From Candidatus Thioglobus sp. (GTDB lineage: Bacteria > Pseudomonadota > Gammaproteobacteria > PS1 > Pseudothioglobaceae), in contig DUCF01000074.1 of the NCBI GenBank assembly GCA_012959965.1, positions 27,924-69,412 of the forward strand: a stretch of 41,489 bases of DNA, written 5' to 3'. Shown in pieces: positions 16,912-26,945 of the stretch. The notes beneath the pieces were generated by a model. It saw only the letters and a list, made by a program, of their open reading frames with translations. It ran no database searches and had not been told where the DNA came from. Positions within the stretch are counted from its first letter, which is position 1. The number at the start of each line of letters is the position of its first letter. Position numbers and translations under genes: made by a program.

Positions 16912-19900
16912 ATGAATGCTTTTTTAAAATTTTTTGCACACCAGAAAAAACTCGCCCTTATTTTCACTCTGTCCATCATTGTATTAGGGGTTATTGCCTT
17001 ACAAGACATTCAGCGTGATCAGTTCCCATCCGCAGAGTTTTCCTCATTAACCATCTCAACCTCATACCCAAATGCCTCACCGCAAGATGTGGAAAAAAAT
17101 ATTACCAATGTCATTGAAGCAGCAATAAAAAGTATTTCTGGCATCGAAAAGATCACGTCCACTTCCCGTGAAGGAGTGTCCAGTATTAGTGTCAATATTT
17201 CTCCCGATGTTATAGACATCTCGGCCGTTAAAGCCGAAATAACAGAAACCGTCAACGGTATCCGCTCTTTACCTGGCGATATTGCTGATAACCCACTGGT
17301 CATTGACAGAAAATTTACTGAAAGACCAGTCCTTACCATTGTTATTGACGGGAAAAGCGTCGATATGGATGTTGCCGAACGGATTGCAAATGACCTAGAA
17401 AAAAATCTTACACTGATAGACGGCGTCTCTTCTGTTGATATAAGCGGCGACTCAACAAGAGAAATTCAAATTCAAATAGACCCCGATAAACTTTTACAGT
17501 ATCAGCTTTCATTTGACCAAGTGAGTAGTGCTATTGCAAGGCAAAATGTTCGTTCAACAATCGGTGATAACAATCAAGGAGAGGATAAAAAAAGTATTGT
17601 CATATTATCTGAATATACAAACACTCAATCAATTGAAAATGTTATTGTTAAGTCAAGTTATGATGCCCCACTTGTCTATTTAAAAGACATTGCCATAGTT
17701 AGCGAGGGCGCTGTTGGGTCACAATCCATCACTCGTATCAACGGCACAACCGGCTATATTTTAAAAGTCAGAAAATCAGAAAATGCCGACATTATTCACA
17801 CAGTGGAACAAGTAAGAGAGAAGGTTTACGAGTTAGAGCAATACTATCCAAGTGAACTTAACTTGATTATTGCTGACGACCAATCTACTGGCGTTGCAAA
17901 TCGTTTAAAAATTGTTACTAACAACGCAATTTTAGGTTTGATATTTATCATGATTGTTCTCGGTTGTTTCTTGTCCCTTAAAACTGCTTTTTGGGTGGCG
18001 ATCAGCATACCCGTAGCCTTGTTAGGTACGGTTGCTTTTCTTGGTTTTTCTGGGGAAACAATTAACCTGATCTCACTAACGGCGATGATTTTGGTACTAG
18101 GCATTGTTGTTGATGACAGTATCATTATTGCTGAGAGCATCCACCACTTCAAAGCACAGGGCGGCAACGTTTATGAAAATGTAGTGGCTGGATTTAAGCG
18201 CGTCATTTTACCGGTATTCACTACTATTTTGACAACCGTACTTGCCATGTCAACAATGTTTATGATGTCTGGCACCTTGGGCAAATTCATCTATATCCTA
18301 CCTATTACGGTTATCTGCGCGCTTGTACTATCGGTCCTAGAGGTGAGTTTTGCTTTACCTGCCCACTTGGCAGGTCAAAAAAATGAAAAGCAAAAAACAT
18401 GGTTTAAACCTGTCGAGCGCTGGTTTGAAAAGCAGTTAAAAAAATTACTTAAATGGCGTTATTCAGTTGTTACGTTTTTTATCGCATTACTGATTTACTC
18501 CTCATTTTTTGCCGTCAACAATATGTCATTCATCACATTCCCATCCGATGGCACGAATTCAATAAGTATGCGTATTGAAATGGCCGCTGGCACCTCAGCT
18601 AGCACAACTGAGCAAGCTGTTATTCAAGTGGAAAACATTATTATTGAACAGACCGGGGGGATTTTGGACTTCTTCACCAGCTCTATTGGTTCACGCGAAA
18701 CCAATAAGGCAACAATCTCCATCGCCTTGATTCCTTCGAGCGATCGGGATGTTAGCGCCGCTGAGATCCTTAAAATTTTACAAGCAACCGTAATCAATGT
18801 CGAAGGCATCGAAGTTGTTAAATCTAGGGCTAATCGCGAAGGCCCAAATGCCGGCTCAGATATTGAAATAAACTTGATAGGCAGCAACGATGCACAAAGA
18901 GAGTCTGCCATTGCTCAACTAAAAGAAATACTAATGAGCATGCCAGGGGTTGGGGATATCGACACAGGCGAAGATCCAGGAAATTCTCGAATAGAAGTGG
19001 TGCTGGATTACGAGGCCATGGCCAGACTGGGCGTGGACTATCAACAGGTTTACAGCCACCTTAGAACAATTTACTCGGGCAAAAACGTCACGGATGTTCA
19101 GTTCGACAACACCAATTTAAACGTCAAAATGTATCTTGGAGATAACAACTATTCCGAGAACTACATTCCAAGCACGCAAGTCAGAAGTGGTCAAGGGATG
19201 ATGATTCCGATGTCCGAATTTTCAACCATTATTGAGATACCCGGAGAGCCTGACTACCGTCATCTGAATGGCGAACGCGTTATTACGATTAGCGCCGCAG
19301 TTGACGATTCCACTACAACCGCACAGGTGGTAATGAGAAAGGCGTTACAAACACTGGATGTGGGGAGCAATTATCCCGGTGTTAGAATCGTGGAAGGGGG
19401 CAATGCCAGACAAGCAACACAAACACTTGATGATTTTTATTTTGCACTGGGGTTTGCAGTTTTTGGCATCTTTATGATTGTTTCACTACTATTTAACTCG
19501 TATTCCCAACCATTATTAGTGCTGGCAAGCGTGCCATTTTCTATGATTGGCGTTCTTTGGGCTTTTGTTCTGCACGGAGAGCCGTTCAGCTTTGTTGTTG
19601 CAATAGGAGTCTTAGCATTAGTTGGCGTTATAGTTAACGACTCGCTGGTCATGATAAGCCATCTAAATTACTTAAAATCTAAACAAGACAAAGTCAGTAC
19701 TTCAATTAATTGGATTGCTGAGGGTTCAAAAGATAGACTTAGGGCTGTTGTACTAACAACACTTACAACACTTGCAGGTGTGCTACCTTTGGCCTATGGC
19801 ATTGGTGGCACAGATGCTTTCTTACAACCAATGGTCTTGGCACTAGGTTACGGCTTGTTGTTTGGAACTTTGATTACGCTGGTGCTATTACCGTGCCTTT

Positions 19901-19971
19901 ATTTAATGAATTACGACTTTATTAATTGGCTAACTGGTCTTAAAAGTAAGTACTTAACCAAAACAAATTAG
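16912..19971 (+). CDS. RND-family efflux pump inner-membrane subunit (AcrB/HAE-type)
   Basis: This 1019-residue protein has the RND layout: one N-terminal helix (residues 12-30), a large periplasmic loop, six helices (about 335-540), a second periplasmic loop and six C-terminal helices (about 840-1005). The proton-relay pair is seen in TM4 as GIVVDDSIIIAES; the equivalent TM10 stretch reads VGVIVNDSLVMISH and lacks the AcrB lysine. The family exports small lipophilic compounds with proton exchange. It normally needs a periplasmic adapter, but none is encoded between tolC and this gene or just downstream. AAGGA precedes the ATG. The substrate is unknown. Confidence 0.9.
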   Translation: MNAFLKFFAHQKKLALIFTLSIIVLGVIALQDIQRDQFPSAEFSSLTISTSYPNASPQDVEKNITNVIEAAIKSISGIEKITSTSREGVSSISVNISPDVIDISAVKAEITETVNGIRSLPGDIADNPLVIDRKFTERPVLTIVIDGKSVDMDVAERIANDLEKNLTLIDGVSSVDISGDSTREIQIQIDPDKLLQYQLSFDQVSSAIARQNVRSTIGDNNQGEDKKSIVILSEYTNTQSIENVIVKSSYDAPLVYLKDIAIVSEGAVGSQSITRINGTTGYILKVRKSENADIIHTVEQVREKVYELEQYYPSELNLIIADDQSTGVANRLKIVTNNAILGLIFIMIVLGCFLSLKTAFWVAISIPVALLGTVAFLGFSGETINLISLTAMILVLGIVVDDSIIIAESIHHFKAQGGNVYENVVAGFKRVILPVFTTILTTVLAMSTMFMMSGTLGKFIYILPITVICALVLSVLEVSFALPAHLAGQKNEKQKTWFKPVERWFEKQLKKLLKWRYSVVTFFIALLIYSSFFAVNNMSFITFPSDGTNSISMRIEMAAGTSASTTEQAVIQVENIIIEQTGGILDFFTSSIGSRETNKATISIALIPSSDRDVSAAEILKILQATVINVEGIEVVKSRANREGPNAGSDIEINLIGSNDAQRESAIAQLKEILMSMPGVGDIDTGEDPGNSRIEVVLDYEAMARLGVDYQQVYSHLRTIYSGKNVTDVQFDNTNLNVKMYLGDNNYSENYIPSTQVRSGQGMMIPMSEFSTIIEIPGEPDYRHLNGERVITISAAVDDSTTTAQVVMRKALQTLDVGSNYPGVRIVEGGNARQATQTLDDFYFALGFAVFGIFMIVSLLFNSYSQPLLVLASVPFSMIGVLWAFVLHGEPFSFVVAIGVLALVGVIVNDSLVMISHLNYLKSKQDKVSTSINWIAEGSKDRLRAVVLTTLTTLAGVLPLAYGIGGTDAFLQPMVLALGYGLLFGTLITLVLLPCLYLMNYDFINWLTGLKSKYLTKTN

Positions 19972-19982
19972 GTTGATACTTT

Positions 19983-20007
19983 GGAGTTTGGTCACTGACC
20001 AAACTCC
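19983..20007. repeat. Perfect 12-bp inverted repeat after the RND gene
   Basis: Two perfect 12-base arms, GGAGTTTGGTCA and its complement, are separated by a single base. No T-run follows on either strand, so it is a poor intrinsic terminator. It lies 11 bases after the RND stop and 4 bases before the promoter B repeats. It may be an operator or an mRNA 3' end stabiliser. Confidence 0.6.
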
Positions 20008-20011
20008 CGAT

Positions 20012-20084
20012 GTAACACTTGGTTACCATTTGCCACACTTGGTTTCTCTCTAGAAAACGTCTTGTAACAATCAACGCCTAACAT
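20012..20084 (+). promoter_or_regulatory. Putative response-regulator-dependent promoter B, copy of promoter A
   Basis: This stretch repeats the layout of promoter A with no gaps. GTAAC and GTTAC units of period 10 (20012 and 20022) are followed by TAGAAA (20051), GTAACAATC (20064) and TAACAT (20079-20084). The distance from GGTTAC to TAACAT is 58 bases in both copies. It drives the gene at 20143. Sequence between the shared blocks matches at a little over half of positions, so the blocks look selectively kept. Confidence 0.55.
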
Positions 20085-20142
20085 AGCACCTAACTCGAAC
20101 AAACAATTGGGTTGTTTAATTTAAGCGATAAGGAAATACAAC

Positions 20143-20625
20143 ATGAAAAAACTACATAACTTACTACTGGCGTCGATCTTATGTATCGGCACACAAGCGG
20201 CCTTGGCCAATGCAGATACGACTTCCGGTGAAGGCGTATCAAGCTCCACGATTGAACAATTAGTTAGTCAAATTCAATCATTGTCAATTGAAGATCGCCG
20301 AACACTCAGAGAGGCGGTTCGCGCTCAATTAAAAGGGGAACGTCAAGCTTGCCAAAAAGCAGAAAAAGGCGGAAAGGATGTTTCACGTGAAGAGCACGAA
20401 GAACACAAAGCCAACTCTGCAAAGGACTCAGACAAACGTGACGCCAAGAAATGCCACAACAAGAAAGGCATGAATGACTGGGGTCATGAGATGGCCGGTG
20501 AGCCGGGCATGGATAAAGGCAAAATGAAACACCGCCAAAAAGCCGGCATGGAAAAAGAGAAATTTGAAAAATGGGTTTGGTTTCTATTTAACAAATACCA
20601 TGCCCAACAACATCACTCTCACTAA
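20143..20625 (+). CDS. Small secreted His/Met/Lys-rich protein, paralogue of the 15050 product
   Basis: This 160-residue protein has a signal peptide of the same design as the 15050 product (M-x-KL, LLAS, TQ, A-x-A at the same positions). The mature part has a helix with LSIEDRRTLREAV and one following cysteine, aligning with the same segment of the paralogue. It then has a long, highly charged tail rich in Lys, Glu, Met and His, ending QQHHSH. Metal or polyphosphate binding is conceivable. No family name is offered. AAGGA lies upstream, promoter B precedes it and a terminator follows. Confidence 0.8.
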   Translation: MKKLHNLLLASILCIGTQAALANADTTSGEGVSSSTIEQLVSQIQSLSIEDRRTLREAVRAQLKGERQACQKAEKGGKDVSREEHEEHKANSAKDSDKRDAKKCHNKKGMNDWGHEMAGEPGMDKGKMKHRQKAGMEKEKFEKWVWFLFNKYHAQQHHSH

Positions 20626-20635
20626 AAACACAAAC

Positions 20636-20665
20636 ACCCTGTCACTTCCCAAGTGGTGGGGTTTT
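20636..20665 (+). terminator. Rho-independent terminator after the 20143 gene
   Basis: Twelve-base arms (ACCCTGTCACTT and AAGTGGTGGGGT, with G-T pairs) around a CCC loop are followed directly by TTTT. It lies 11 bases past the stop codon and could also serve the convergent small gene at 20675-20842 on the other strand. Confidence 0.75.
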
Positions 20666-20674
20666 GCTACATTG

Positions 20675-20842
20675 TCAATCTTCCGCGCCAACCTCTAACT
20701 CAATCACTTCCACTTCAGCATTCGGGTGAGCGTTATGCGCCTTCTTTTCTGCTTCTTCCATGTTTTGAGCTTTAATAAATTCATGGTCTTCATGACCCTT
20801 CTCAATCGAATTTACTTTATATAAATGGTTGTCGACCGACAT
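20675..20842 (-). CDS. Small conserved-looking protein of 55 residues
   Basis: The minus strand has an ATG at 20840-20842, six bases after a good AGGAG, and a 55-codon frame to TGA at 20675. The product starts MSVDNHLYKVNSIEKGHEDH and ends in an acidic EVEVIELEVGAED, with lysine/glutamate-rich middle sequence. It has no signal peptide or membrane helix. I do not recognise a family. The strong ribosome site and protein-like composition support it as real. Confidence 0.6.
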   Translation of the reverse strand: MSVDNHLYKVNSIEKGHEDHEFIKAQNMEEAEKKAHNAHPNAEVEVIELEVGAED

Positions 20843-20953
20843 ACAGCTTCTCCTGAATTAATATGAAAAATGTGTTCTTCGCAAATCCAAAGGTGCTTAA
20901 AAAATCGCCTAATTGATAACTATCTTACTTCACTGCCCAGAAGACAACCTGTT

Positions 20954-21670
20954 TTATTTTTTGGCAAGTCGCATAAAATTTTGATATATTTGTCCCGCGC
21001 TAATCAGACAATTCTCAATAACAGACTCTGACTCTCTTTTCATTTTTGACAAGCCGTCATCCCCTAGAGTGGCTTTCAGGGCGGCAGCATAAGCAGGCAC
21101 CGCACCCCAATTGTCGACCGTATCTGGCTCAATCTCTACATGATATTGCATCGACCAAGCATTCAACCCAATGCGCATAGCTTGCACCTCGCAAACATCT
21201 GACTTTGCTAACACAACGGCATCTTCGGGTGCTTGAGCAACGCGCACCGAATGCCATTGCAAGCATTGCTGAGTGCTAGTCATGCCTTGAAAAATAGGGT
21301 CGGCAATACCCTTGTCAGTCAGCTCGACTTCCAGAACACCGATCTCAGGCGTGGGCATGGGTCCACAAGTGCCGCCCAATGCATCAGCAAGTAATTGATG
21401 TCCTAAACAAAGACCCAAATAAGGCTTGCCAAGTTTGCCAACCCAACGACGAATAGCCGCTTTTTCGGCCACCAACCAAGGGCAGTCTTCAATATCCCAA
21501 ACATCCATTGGGCCGCCCATCACCCAAAGGGCGTCGTAATTATCCAAGTCAGGAATTAGTTCGCCCCGATGCAGGTTGACCGCATCCCACTGAATATTAT
21601 CCTCAGCCAAAAACCCACGCAACGAGCCAGGATGTTCGCAATCAATATGTTGAAAAACAAGCAATTTCAT
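20954..21670 (-). CDS. Class I glutamine amidotransferase (GATase1) domain protein
   Basis: This 238-residue protein is a stand-alone GATase1 domain of the GMP-synthase-like type. The catalytic cysteine sits in YLGLCLGHQ (about C88) and the partner His-Glu in QYHVEIEP. The N-terminal VMGGPMDVWD is also typical. The open frame starts at a GTG at 21674-21676, but the ATG at 21668-21670 follows AGAAGAG by five bases and begins the usual MKLLVFQH, so I start there. Members often hydrolyse glutamate-containing compounds, but the substrate here is unknown. It is monocistronic, with its own short intergenic region. Confidence 0.88.
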   Translation of the reverse strand: MKLLVFQHIDCEHPGSLRGFLAEDNIQWDAVNLHRGELIPDLDNYDALWVMGGPMDVWDIEDCPWLVAEKAAIRRWVGKLGKPYLGLCLGHQLLADALGGTCGPMPTPEIGVLEVELTDKGIADPIFQGMTSTQQCLQWHSVRVAQAPEDAVVLAKSDVCEVQAMRIGLNAWSMQYHVEIEPDTVDNWGAVPAYAAALKATLGDDGLSKMKRESESVIENCLISAGQIYQNFMRLAKK

Positions 21671-21784
21671 CGACACTCTTCTCTCTTTTGTAAAGACATT
21701 TACTATTAGTATGTCATCATATCAAAATTTTCTGACCAGCGAGAGAAAGGGTTATACTTTCAATTTTTATCGATTGCTCCCGAT

Positions 21785-23005
21785 ATGACCCAATATAAAA
21801 ATTTACTCAGCATTGCCATTGTTGCTTCTTGCGTTTTATTGATAATCAATTTTGGCATGCGCTCATCTTTTGGTTTCTTTCTACAGCCAATTTCAGATTC
21901 ATTTGGTTACGGACGTGAGGTTTTTGCCTTCTCACTCGCCCTGCAAAATCTTTGCTGGGGTTTATTCCAACCATTAGCGGGCGCCGTAGCAGACAAGTAT
22001 GGCACTTTTAGGGCAGTCATTGGGGGTTCATTATTGTACTCCCTAGGTATCTATGTCACCGCCAATGCAGGCTCAGCAATGGAGCTTCACATAGGTGCTG
22101 GCATCCTTATAGGTATGGGTATTTCCGGCACCGGTCTTGGTCTTGTTCTTCCCGCCATGGCGCGCATGGTCAAACCAGAAAAACGTGCACTTGCCCTTGG
22201 ATTAGGTACGGCAGCGGGATCGCTAGGTCAATTTCTTATCATCCCTGTTGCTCAAAGTTTTCTTGAGGTATACGGCTGGCAAACGGCGCTTCTCATTCTA
22301 TCGGCTGGCGCCTTATGTATGATGCTATTTGCTCCGGTCTTCAAGGGCGATGCAAGTGTCGACAATAAAATGATTGACGAGCCACCGCAAACTCTCAGAG
22401 AGGCGCTGGTAGAGGCTCGCTCCCACATGCCTTTTTGGCTGTTAATCGCCGGTTTTTTTGTCTGTGGCTTTCAGCTTGCGTTCATCACCGTTCATATGCC
22501 TTCATACCTCGGCGACAAAGGTTTTGACGGTTCGGTTGCGGCCACCAGTCTTGCATTAATTGGGCTGTTTAATATTATCGGCTCCATTGCGGCCGGCAAA
22601 TTTTCAGGCATATATTCAAAGAAAATGCTGCTGAGCTATATCTATGCGGGTCGTGCAATTACCATTGTTCTGTTTATGATTACCCCAATCAGCCTTGTTT
22701 CAATTTATGCGTTCTCCATCGTGACCGGTCTTCTTTGGCTTGCCACCATTCCACCAACTTCTGGACTCGTGGCGCAAATGTTTGGCCTGCGCTATATGGG
22801 CACACTGTATGGCATCGTCTTTCTAAATCATCAGATTGGTTCGTTTATTGGTGTTTGGCTGGGCGGTTATTACTTCGATCAAACCGGCTCTTATGATGTT
22901 ATTTGGTGGGCGGCTGCCGCGATTGCGGCCGTTACAGCACTAATCCATCTTTTCATTAACGAGCAGCCTGTTGCAAGACTGAGCCTTGCAAAACAAGAAG
23001 GGTAA
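21785..23005 (+). CDS. MFS transporter
   Basis: This 406-residue protein has twelve predicted hydrophobic helices in two halves and the MFS loop motif ([13 protein letters not shown]) after the second helix. The Phe/Gly-rich first helix segment ([16 protein letters not shown]) is that of the oxalate/formate antiporter-like branch. The gene is coupled to glycerol kinase, whose TTG start comes four bases past this stop, so uptake of glycerol or a related polyol is a reasonable guess. No substrate-specific residue is recognised. No good ribosome site is seen before the ATG. Confidence 0.85.
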   Translation: MTQYKNLLSIAIVASCVLLIINFGMRSSFGFFLQPISDSFGYGREVFAFSLALQNLCWGLFQPLAGAVADKYGTFRAVIGGSLLYSLGIYVTANAGSAMELHIGAGILIGMGISGTGLGLVLPAMARMVKPEKRALALGLGTAAGSLGQFLIIPVAQSFLEVYGWQTALLILSAGALCMMLFAPVFKGDASVDNKMIDEPPQTLREALVEARSHMPFWLLIAGFFVCGFQLAFITVHMPSYLGDKGFDGSVAATSLALIGLFNIIGSIAAGKFSGIYSKKMLLSYIYAGRAITIVLFMITPISLVSIYAFSIVTGLLWLATIPPTSGLVAQMFGLRYMGTLYGIVFLNHQIGSFIGVWLGGYYFDQTGSYDVIWWAAAAIAAVTALIHLFINEQPVARLSLAKQEG

Positions 23006-23009
23006 TCCA

Positions 23010-24512
23010 TTGGCGCTCGAGTCCACAAAATACGTATTAGCAATAGATCAAGGTACCACCTCTTCTCGTGCGGTTTTATTTGATGCCGATTACACCATAG
23101 CCTCGATTGGGCAAAGTGAGTTCGAACAATTCTTCCCACACTCAGGCTGGGTTGAGCACGACCCCGAAGAAATATGGTCATCCACATTAGAATGTTGTCA
23201 TTCAACCATTGCGCAGTCAGGCATAGAGCCAAGTCAAATTAAGGCCATCGGCATTACCAATCAACGGGAAACAACCATTGTTTGGGATAAAAAAACAGGC
23301 AAGCCCATCTATAACGCCATTGTTTGGCAAGATCGACGCACAGCCGACACTTGTCAACAACTCAAAGATCTCGGTCACGAGGCCAAAATTTCTGAAAAAA
23401 CCGGTCTACTGCTAGACCCTTATTTTTCCGCCAGCAAGATCGCCTGGATTCTTGATAATGTGCCAGATGCTCGTGAAAAAGCCAATGCGGACGAACTGTT
23501 GTTTGGCACCGTTGACAGCTACTTATTGTGGCAACTAACCAAGGGCAAAGTGCATGCTACGGATGCAACCAACGCTTCGAGGACGATGCTGTACAACATT
23601 CACCAAGGCTGCTGGGACGACGGCCTTCTAGCATTATTCAACATACCTAGGGAAATGCTGCCAGAGGTGCGAGACTCTGCAACAGACTTCGGACGGTCCG
23701 ATACCGATATTTTCGGCGGTTCAATTCCAATAACAAGTTTAATCGGCGACCAGCAAGCCTCCCTTGCTGGACAAGCGTGCTTTGAGCCGGGCATGGTGAA
23801 ATCCACTTATGGCACCGGTTGTTTTGTATTGCTTAATACGGGAGAGAAGGCAGTTTCCTCAAAAAATAGGCTGCTCACCACCATCGCCCTGCAACTTAAC
23901 AATAAGCCTACGTATGCGCTCGAAGGCTCTATTTTTATTGCTGGAGCCGCCGTGCAATGGCTGCGAGACGGTTTAAAAATTATTGATTCATCCGCGCAAT
24001 CAGAGGTGTTAGCCTCTAGTGCAGACGACGAGCAAGACGTCTACTTGGTGCCAGCATTTGTTGGCTTAGGCGCACCCTATTGGGATGCCGATTGCCGCGG
24101 GGCTTTGTATGGCCTAACGCGAAACACTGGACCCGCTGAAATATCAAAGGCGGCACTCGAGGCGGTTTGTTATCAAACCTCTGACCTCCTACAAGCAATG
24201 GCTAATGATTGGCAAGATGACAACACTTCTGTCATTCGAGTGGATGGCGGCATGGCGGCTTCCGACTGGACGATGCAGCGACTCTCAGATATTCTAGCGA
24301 TGCCTATTGATCGTCCGCCGGTGTTAGAAACAACGGCACTTGGTACGGCTTATCTCGCCGGTATGCAAGTTGGTTTTTACCCCGCACCAGAAGAATTTTC
24401 CAAATCCTGGAAAAAAGAAAAGCGCTTTACATCAACCATGGCAGAAGATCTTAGAAAGCAAAAACTCTCTGGCTGGAAAGATGCCGTTAGGCGCACACTT
24501 AGCGCTCCTTAG
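23010..24512 (+). CDS. glpK: Glycerol kinase
   Basis: This 500-residue FGGY kinase begins [17 protein letters not shown], contains [18 protein letters not shown] and WQDRRT, and the TYGTGCF and [10 protein letters not shown] motifs of GlpK. The length agrees with E. coli GlpK. It phosphorylates glycerol to glycerol-3-phosphate. The frame is open to a TTG at 22986, but the second TTG at 23010-23012 follows GAAGG by eight bases and is four bases past the MFS stop; I use that. There is no glpF or glpD here, so the neighbouring MFS protein is the probable partner. Confidence 0.93.
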   Translation: MALESTKYVLAIDQGTTSSRAVLFDADYTIASIGQSEFEQFFPHSGWVEHDPEEIWSSTLECCHSTIAQSGIEPSQIKAIGITNQRETTIVWDKKTGKPIYNAIVWQDRRTADTCQQLKDLGHEAKISEKTGLLLDPYFSASKIAWILDNVPDAREKANADELLFGTVDSYLLWQLTKGKVHATDATNASRTMLYNIHQGCWDDGLLALFNIPREMLPEVRDSATDFGRSDTDIFGGSIPITSLIGDQQASLAGQACFEPGMVKSTYGTGCFVLLNTGEKAVSSKNRLLTTIALQLNNKPTYALEGSIFIAGAAVQWLRDGLKIIDSSAQSEVLASSADDEQDVYLVPAFVGLGAPYWDADCRGALYGLTRNTGPAEISKAALEAVCYQTSDLLQAMANDWQDDNTSVIRVDGGMAASDWTMQRLSDILAMPIDRPPVLETTALGTAYLAGMQVGFYPAPEEFSKSWKKEKRFTSTMAEDLRKQKLSGWKDAVRRTLSAP

Positions 24513-25169
24513 CTAATTTTCAACAACAAGGTTTTGTCGTCTTGATGTGTAATGGACACCCGCACGAACAACAAAGCCGATAGCGGCCACAACCAAAAAC
24601 AAACCAACTCCATTGAGTAATGCTTGAGGATAACCTAGCGTGCTTACATCAAGGAAAAAATACGGGTATTTGCCGAGTAGCTCGCCGCGTATGGCTATAT
24701 ATACGGCATACAGGAGAGGGTAAATTCCCCAGTAGAAAGGGGTGGAAACTGGCATCGGTTGTTTTGTCGGAAAAGCCAACCAGTAAGTCAGCATTGCCAT
24801 TGGGGTAATGTAATGGTTGAGATAATTTGCGACTGCCTTGATGCCGTCAGGATTGTATATATCGCTGAGCAGTAGGTGAAAAATAATACCCACAAACACA
24901 ATAGAAGTCACCGCACAGCCAAATACTTTGGGGGAGGAAAAAACCCTGCCCCAGCGCGAATTAGGAAGCAGTGCGCACGTTGTGGCAACAAGTGCAACAA
25001 ATAAATTGGTCAAAATTGTAAAGTAGCCCAGCAGTCGAATAAACGTATTGCCAACCGTCAGTCCTGCGGCCAAGTCTTTATTGATCGCCGTGGTAAAGTC
25101 GGTAATGACGCCAAACCAGGCGAGCAATCCAATTACCAGTAGCAACCAATGCTTAGTCTCTCTTTCCAT
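24513..25169 (-). CDS. Pr6Pr-family integral membrane protein
   Basis: This 218-residue protein has about six hydrophobic helices. The stretch RLLGYFTILTNLFVAL and the YNHxITP-like segment (YLNHYITPMAML) are typical of the Pr6Pr (FAR-17a/AIG1-like) family. Its activity in bacteria is not established. The stop abuts the glpK stop convergently with no terminator in between. It is probably expressed with its own promoter in the gap to modC. Confidence 0.75.
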   Translation of the reverse strand: MERETKHWLLLVIGLLAWFGVITDFTTAINKDLAAGLTVGNTFIRLLGYFTILTNLFVALVATTCALLPNSRWGRVFSSPKVFGCAVTSIVFVGIIFHLLLSDIYNPDGIKAVANYLNHYITPMAMLTYWLAFPTKQPMPVSTPFYWGIYPLLYAVYIAIRGELLGKYPYFFLDVSTLGYPQALLNGVGLFLVVAAIGFVVRAGVHYTSRRQNLVVEN

Positions 25170-25188
25170 TAATAAAGCCTCTTAATAA

Positions 25189-26247
25189 CTACAACAATGC
25201 TACGCTCTTTATTTGAGCATATATTTCACTCCCGATCTGCAGTTTTAGAAGCTCGGCAGATTTTTTGGTAATGCAGGAAAGCAATAAGTCGTTTCCTGCC
25301 TTCAGACGCACCATCACTTGGGCGTCGCCCTCGTCAACAATCTCGTCAACAATTGCTGGCAAAATATTCAAAATACTGGTCTCCTCTTGGCGCTGTGTTG
25401 TCAAGCTTACGTCGCGCGCTTCCACTCTGAGACGCACATCACAGCCTATAGGTAACTGCTTTCTAGGGACGAAGAATCGACCGCATGAAAAATCAATAAC
25501 GGTTAGATTGTAATTGTCATCGTGCTCAAGTACTTTCGCTTCAATAATTGAGGCCGCCCTTTCACCATGAGATAACGACATATCCAATCGAGTGAGCATC
25601 TCTGAAATTTCGCCATTACCAACAACACGGCCTTCATCAAGCAGAATCAAATGGTCGGCAAGATGGGCAACTTCGTCAATAGAGTGGCTGACATAAATCA
25701 TTGGGATTTCCAGCTCGCCGTGCAACAACTCTAAAAATGGCAATATTTCTTTTTTGTGTTTGTCGCCCAGTGAAGCCAGTGGCTCGTCCATCAATAGCAT
25801 TGATGGATTTGCTGACAACGCCCTTGCAATGGCCACTCGTTGACGCTCGCCGCCAGATAATTGACTGGCTCTGCGATCAAGCAAATGCTCAATTTGCAGC
25901 AGCTTAATTGCTCTTTGCATCACCGATTGATCGACATCAATGGCACGCTTAAAGCCATATTCAATATTATCCTTAGCGTTAAGGTGCTCAAATAAACTGG
26001 CCTCTTGAAAAACATAGCCAATAGAGCGTTTATGCGTCGGCACAAAATGTTGTTCATCTTGCCAAATGACGTCACCCACTTTTATATAGCCCTTGTTATT
26101 TTCAAGGCCGGCAAGCGCTCGTAAAAAAGTTGTTTTGCCGGAACCAGAAGGGCCGAAAACTGCAGTAACTCCTTTTAAAGGCAAGGACAAATCAACATCC
26201 AGAGCAAAGTCGGTTCGAGTAATGCTGAGTCGGCACCGTATGGTCAT
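25189..26247 (-). CDS. modC: Molybdate ABC transporter ATP-binding protein
   Basis: This 352-residue protein has Walker [18 protein letters not shown] near residues 31-47, signature [15 protein letters not shown] and Walker [16 protein letters not shown]-terminal Mop/TOBE domain of about 65 residues (from about 285) binds molybdate or tungstate. That domain distinguishes ModC from other ABC ATPases. Its start overlaps the modB stop by four bases (ATGA). The metal supplied can serve the formate dehydrogenase at the left end of the window, but that link is inference. Confidence 0.93.
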   Translation of the reverse strand: MTIRCRLSITRTDFALDVDLSLPLKGVTAVFGPSGSGKTTFLRALAGLENNKGYIKVGDVIWQDEQHFVPTHKRSIGYVFQEASLFEHLNAKDNIEYGFKRAIDVDQSVMQRAIKLLQIEHLLDRRASQLSGGERQRVAIARALSANPSMLLMDEPLASLGDKHKKEILPFLELLHGELEIPMIYVSHSIDEVAHLADHLILLDEGRVVGNGEISEMLTRLDMSLSHGERAASIIEAKVLEHDDNYNLTVIDFSCGRFFVPRKQLPIGCDVRLRVEARDVSLTTQRQEETSILNILPAIVDEIVDEGDAQVMVRLKAGNDLLLSCITKKSAELLKLQIGSEIYAQIKSVALL

Positions 26248-26945
26248 TGCCCACTCCTTTGCAGCAATGAAAAACGACGATTCAAACTATAGACAACAAC
26301 CAACATAATAAATGACACTAGCAACAGGCCGCCAGCAAGCCAATGGGCGTTACCGTATTCCAGGGCCTCAACATGATCGTAAATGGCGATGGAAAGCACT
26401 TGTGTCTCCCCAGGAATACTGCCACCAATCATTAACACCACGCCAAATTCACCCACCGTATGTGCAAAACCTAGCACTGCAGCAGTGACAAAACCCGTGC
26501 GCGCCAGTGGCACAGCAACAGTGAAAAATCGATCGATAGGGGTGGCTCGGAGTGTCGCCGCAACTTCCATCGGTCGAGAGCCCATCGAAGCAAAGGCATT
26601 TTGCAAAGGCTGCACCACAAATGGCATCGAGTAAATAACGGAGCCGATGACAAGGCCGGCAAAGGTAAACGCCAAAGGCTGCGCGCCAAGCCATTGCATC
26701 GCCCCACCAATTGGACCGTTTGGCCCAAGACTAATCAGCAAATAAAAACCCAGTACTGTTGGCGGCAAAATCAGTGGTAAAGCAATCAACGCCTCAACCA
26801 AGGACTTTAACTTCCACTTAGAGTTGGACAGCCACCAAGCAAGTGGCGTGCCGATAACTAGCAAAATCAACGTACTGACACTCGCTAATTTAAGCGTGAC
26901 TATTAGCGCCGATAAGTCGAATTCATTCAACATATCGCACACCAT
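26244..26945 (-). CDS. modB: Molybdate ABC transporter permease
   Basis: This 233-residue permease has five to six helices. The ABC-permease EAA-like loop is seen in [27 protein letters not shown], and [15 protein letters not shown] is typical of ModB. It sits between modA (23-base overlap) and modC (four-base overlap), the conserved order modABC. It forms the inner-membrane channel for molybdate or tungstate. Confidence 0.93.
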   Translation of the reverse strand: MVCDMLNEFDLSALIVTLKLASVSTLILLVIGTPLAWWLSNSKWKLKSLVEALIALPLILPPTVLGFYLLISLGPNGPIGGAMQWLGAQPLAFTFAGLVIGSVIYSMPFVVQPLQNAFASMGSRPMEVAATLRATPIDRFFTVAVPLARTGFVTAAVLGFAHTVGEFGVVLMIGGSIPGETQVLSIAIYDHVEALEYGNAHWLAGGLLLVSFIMLVVVYSLNRRFSLLQRSGQ

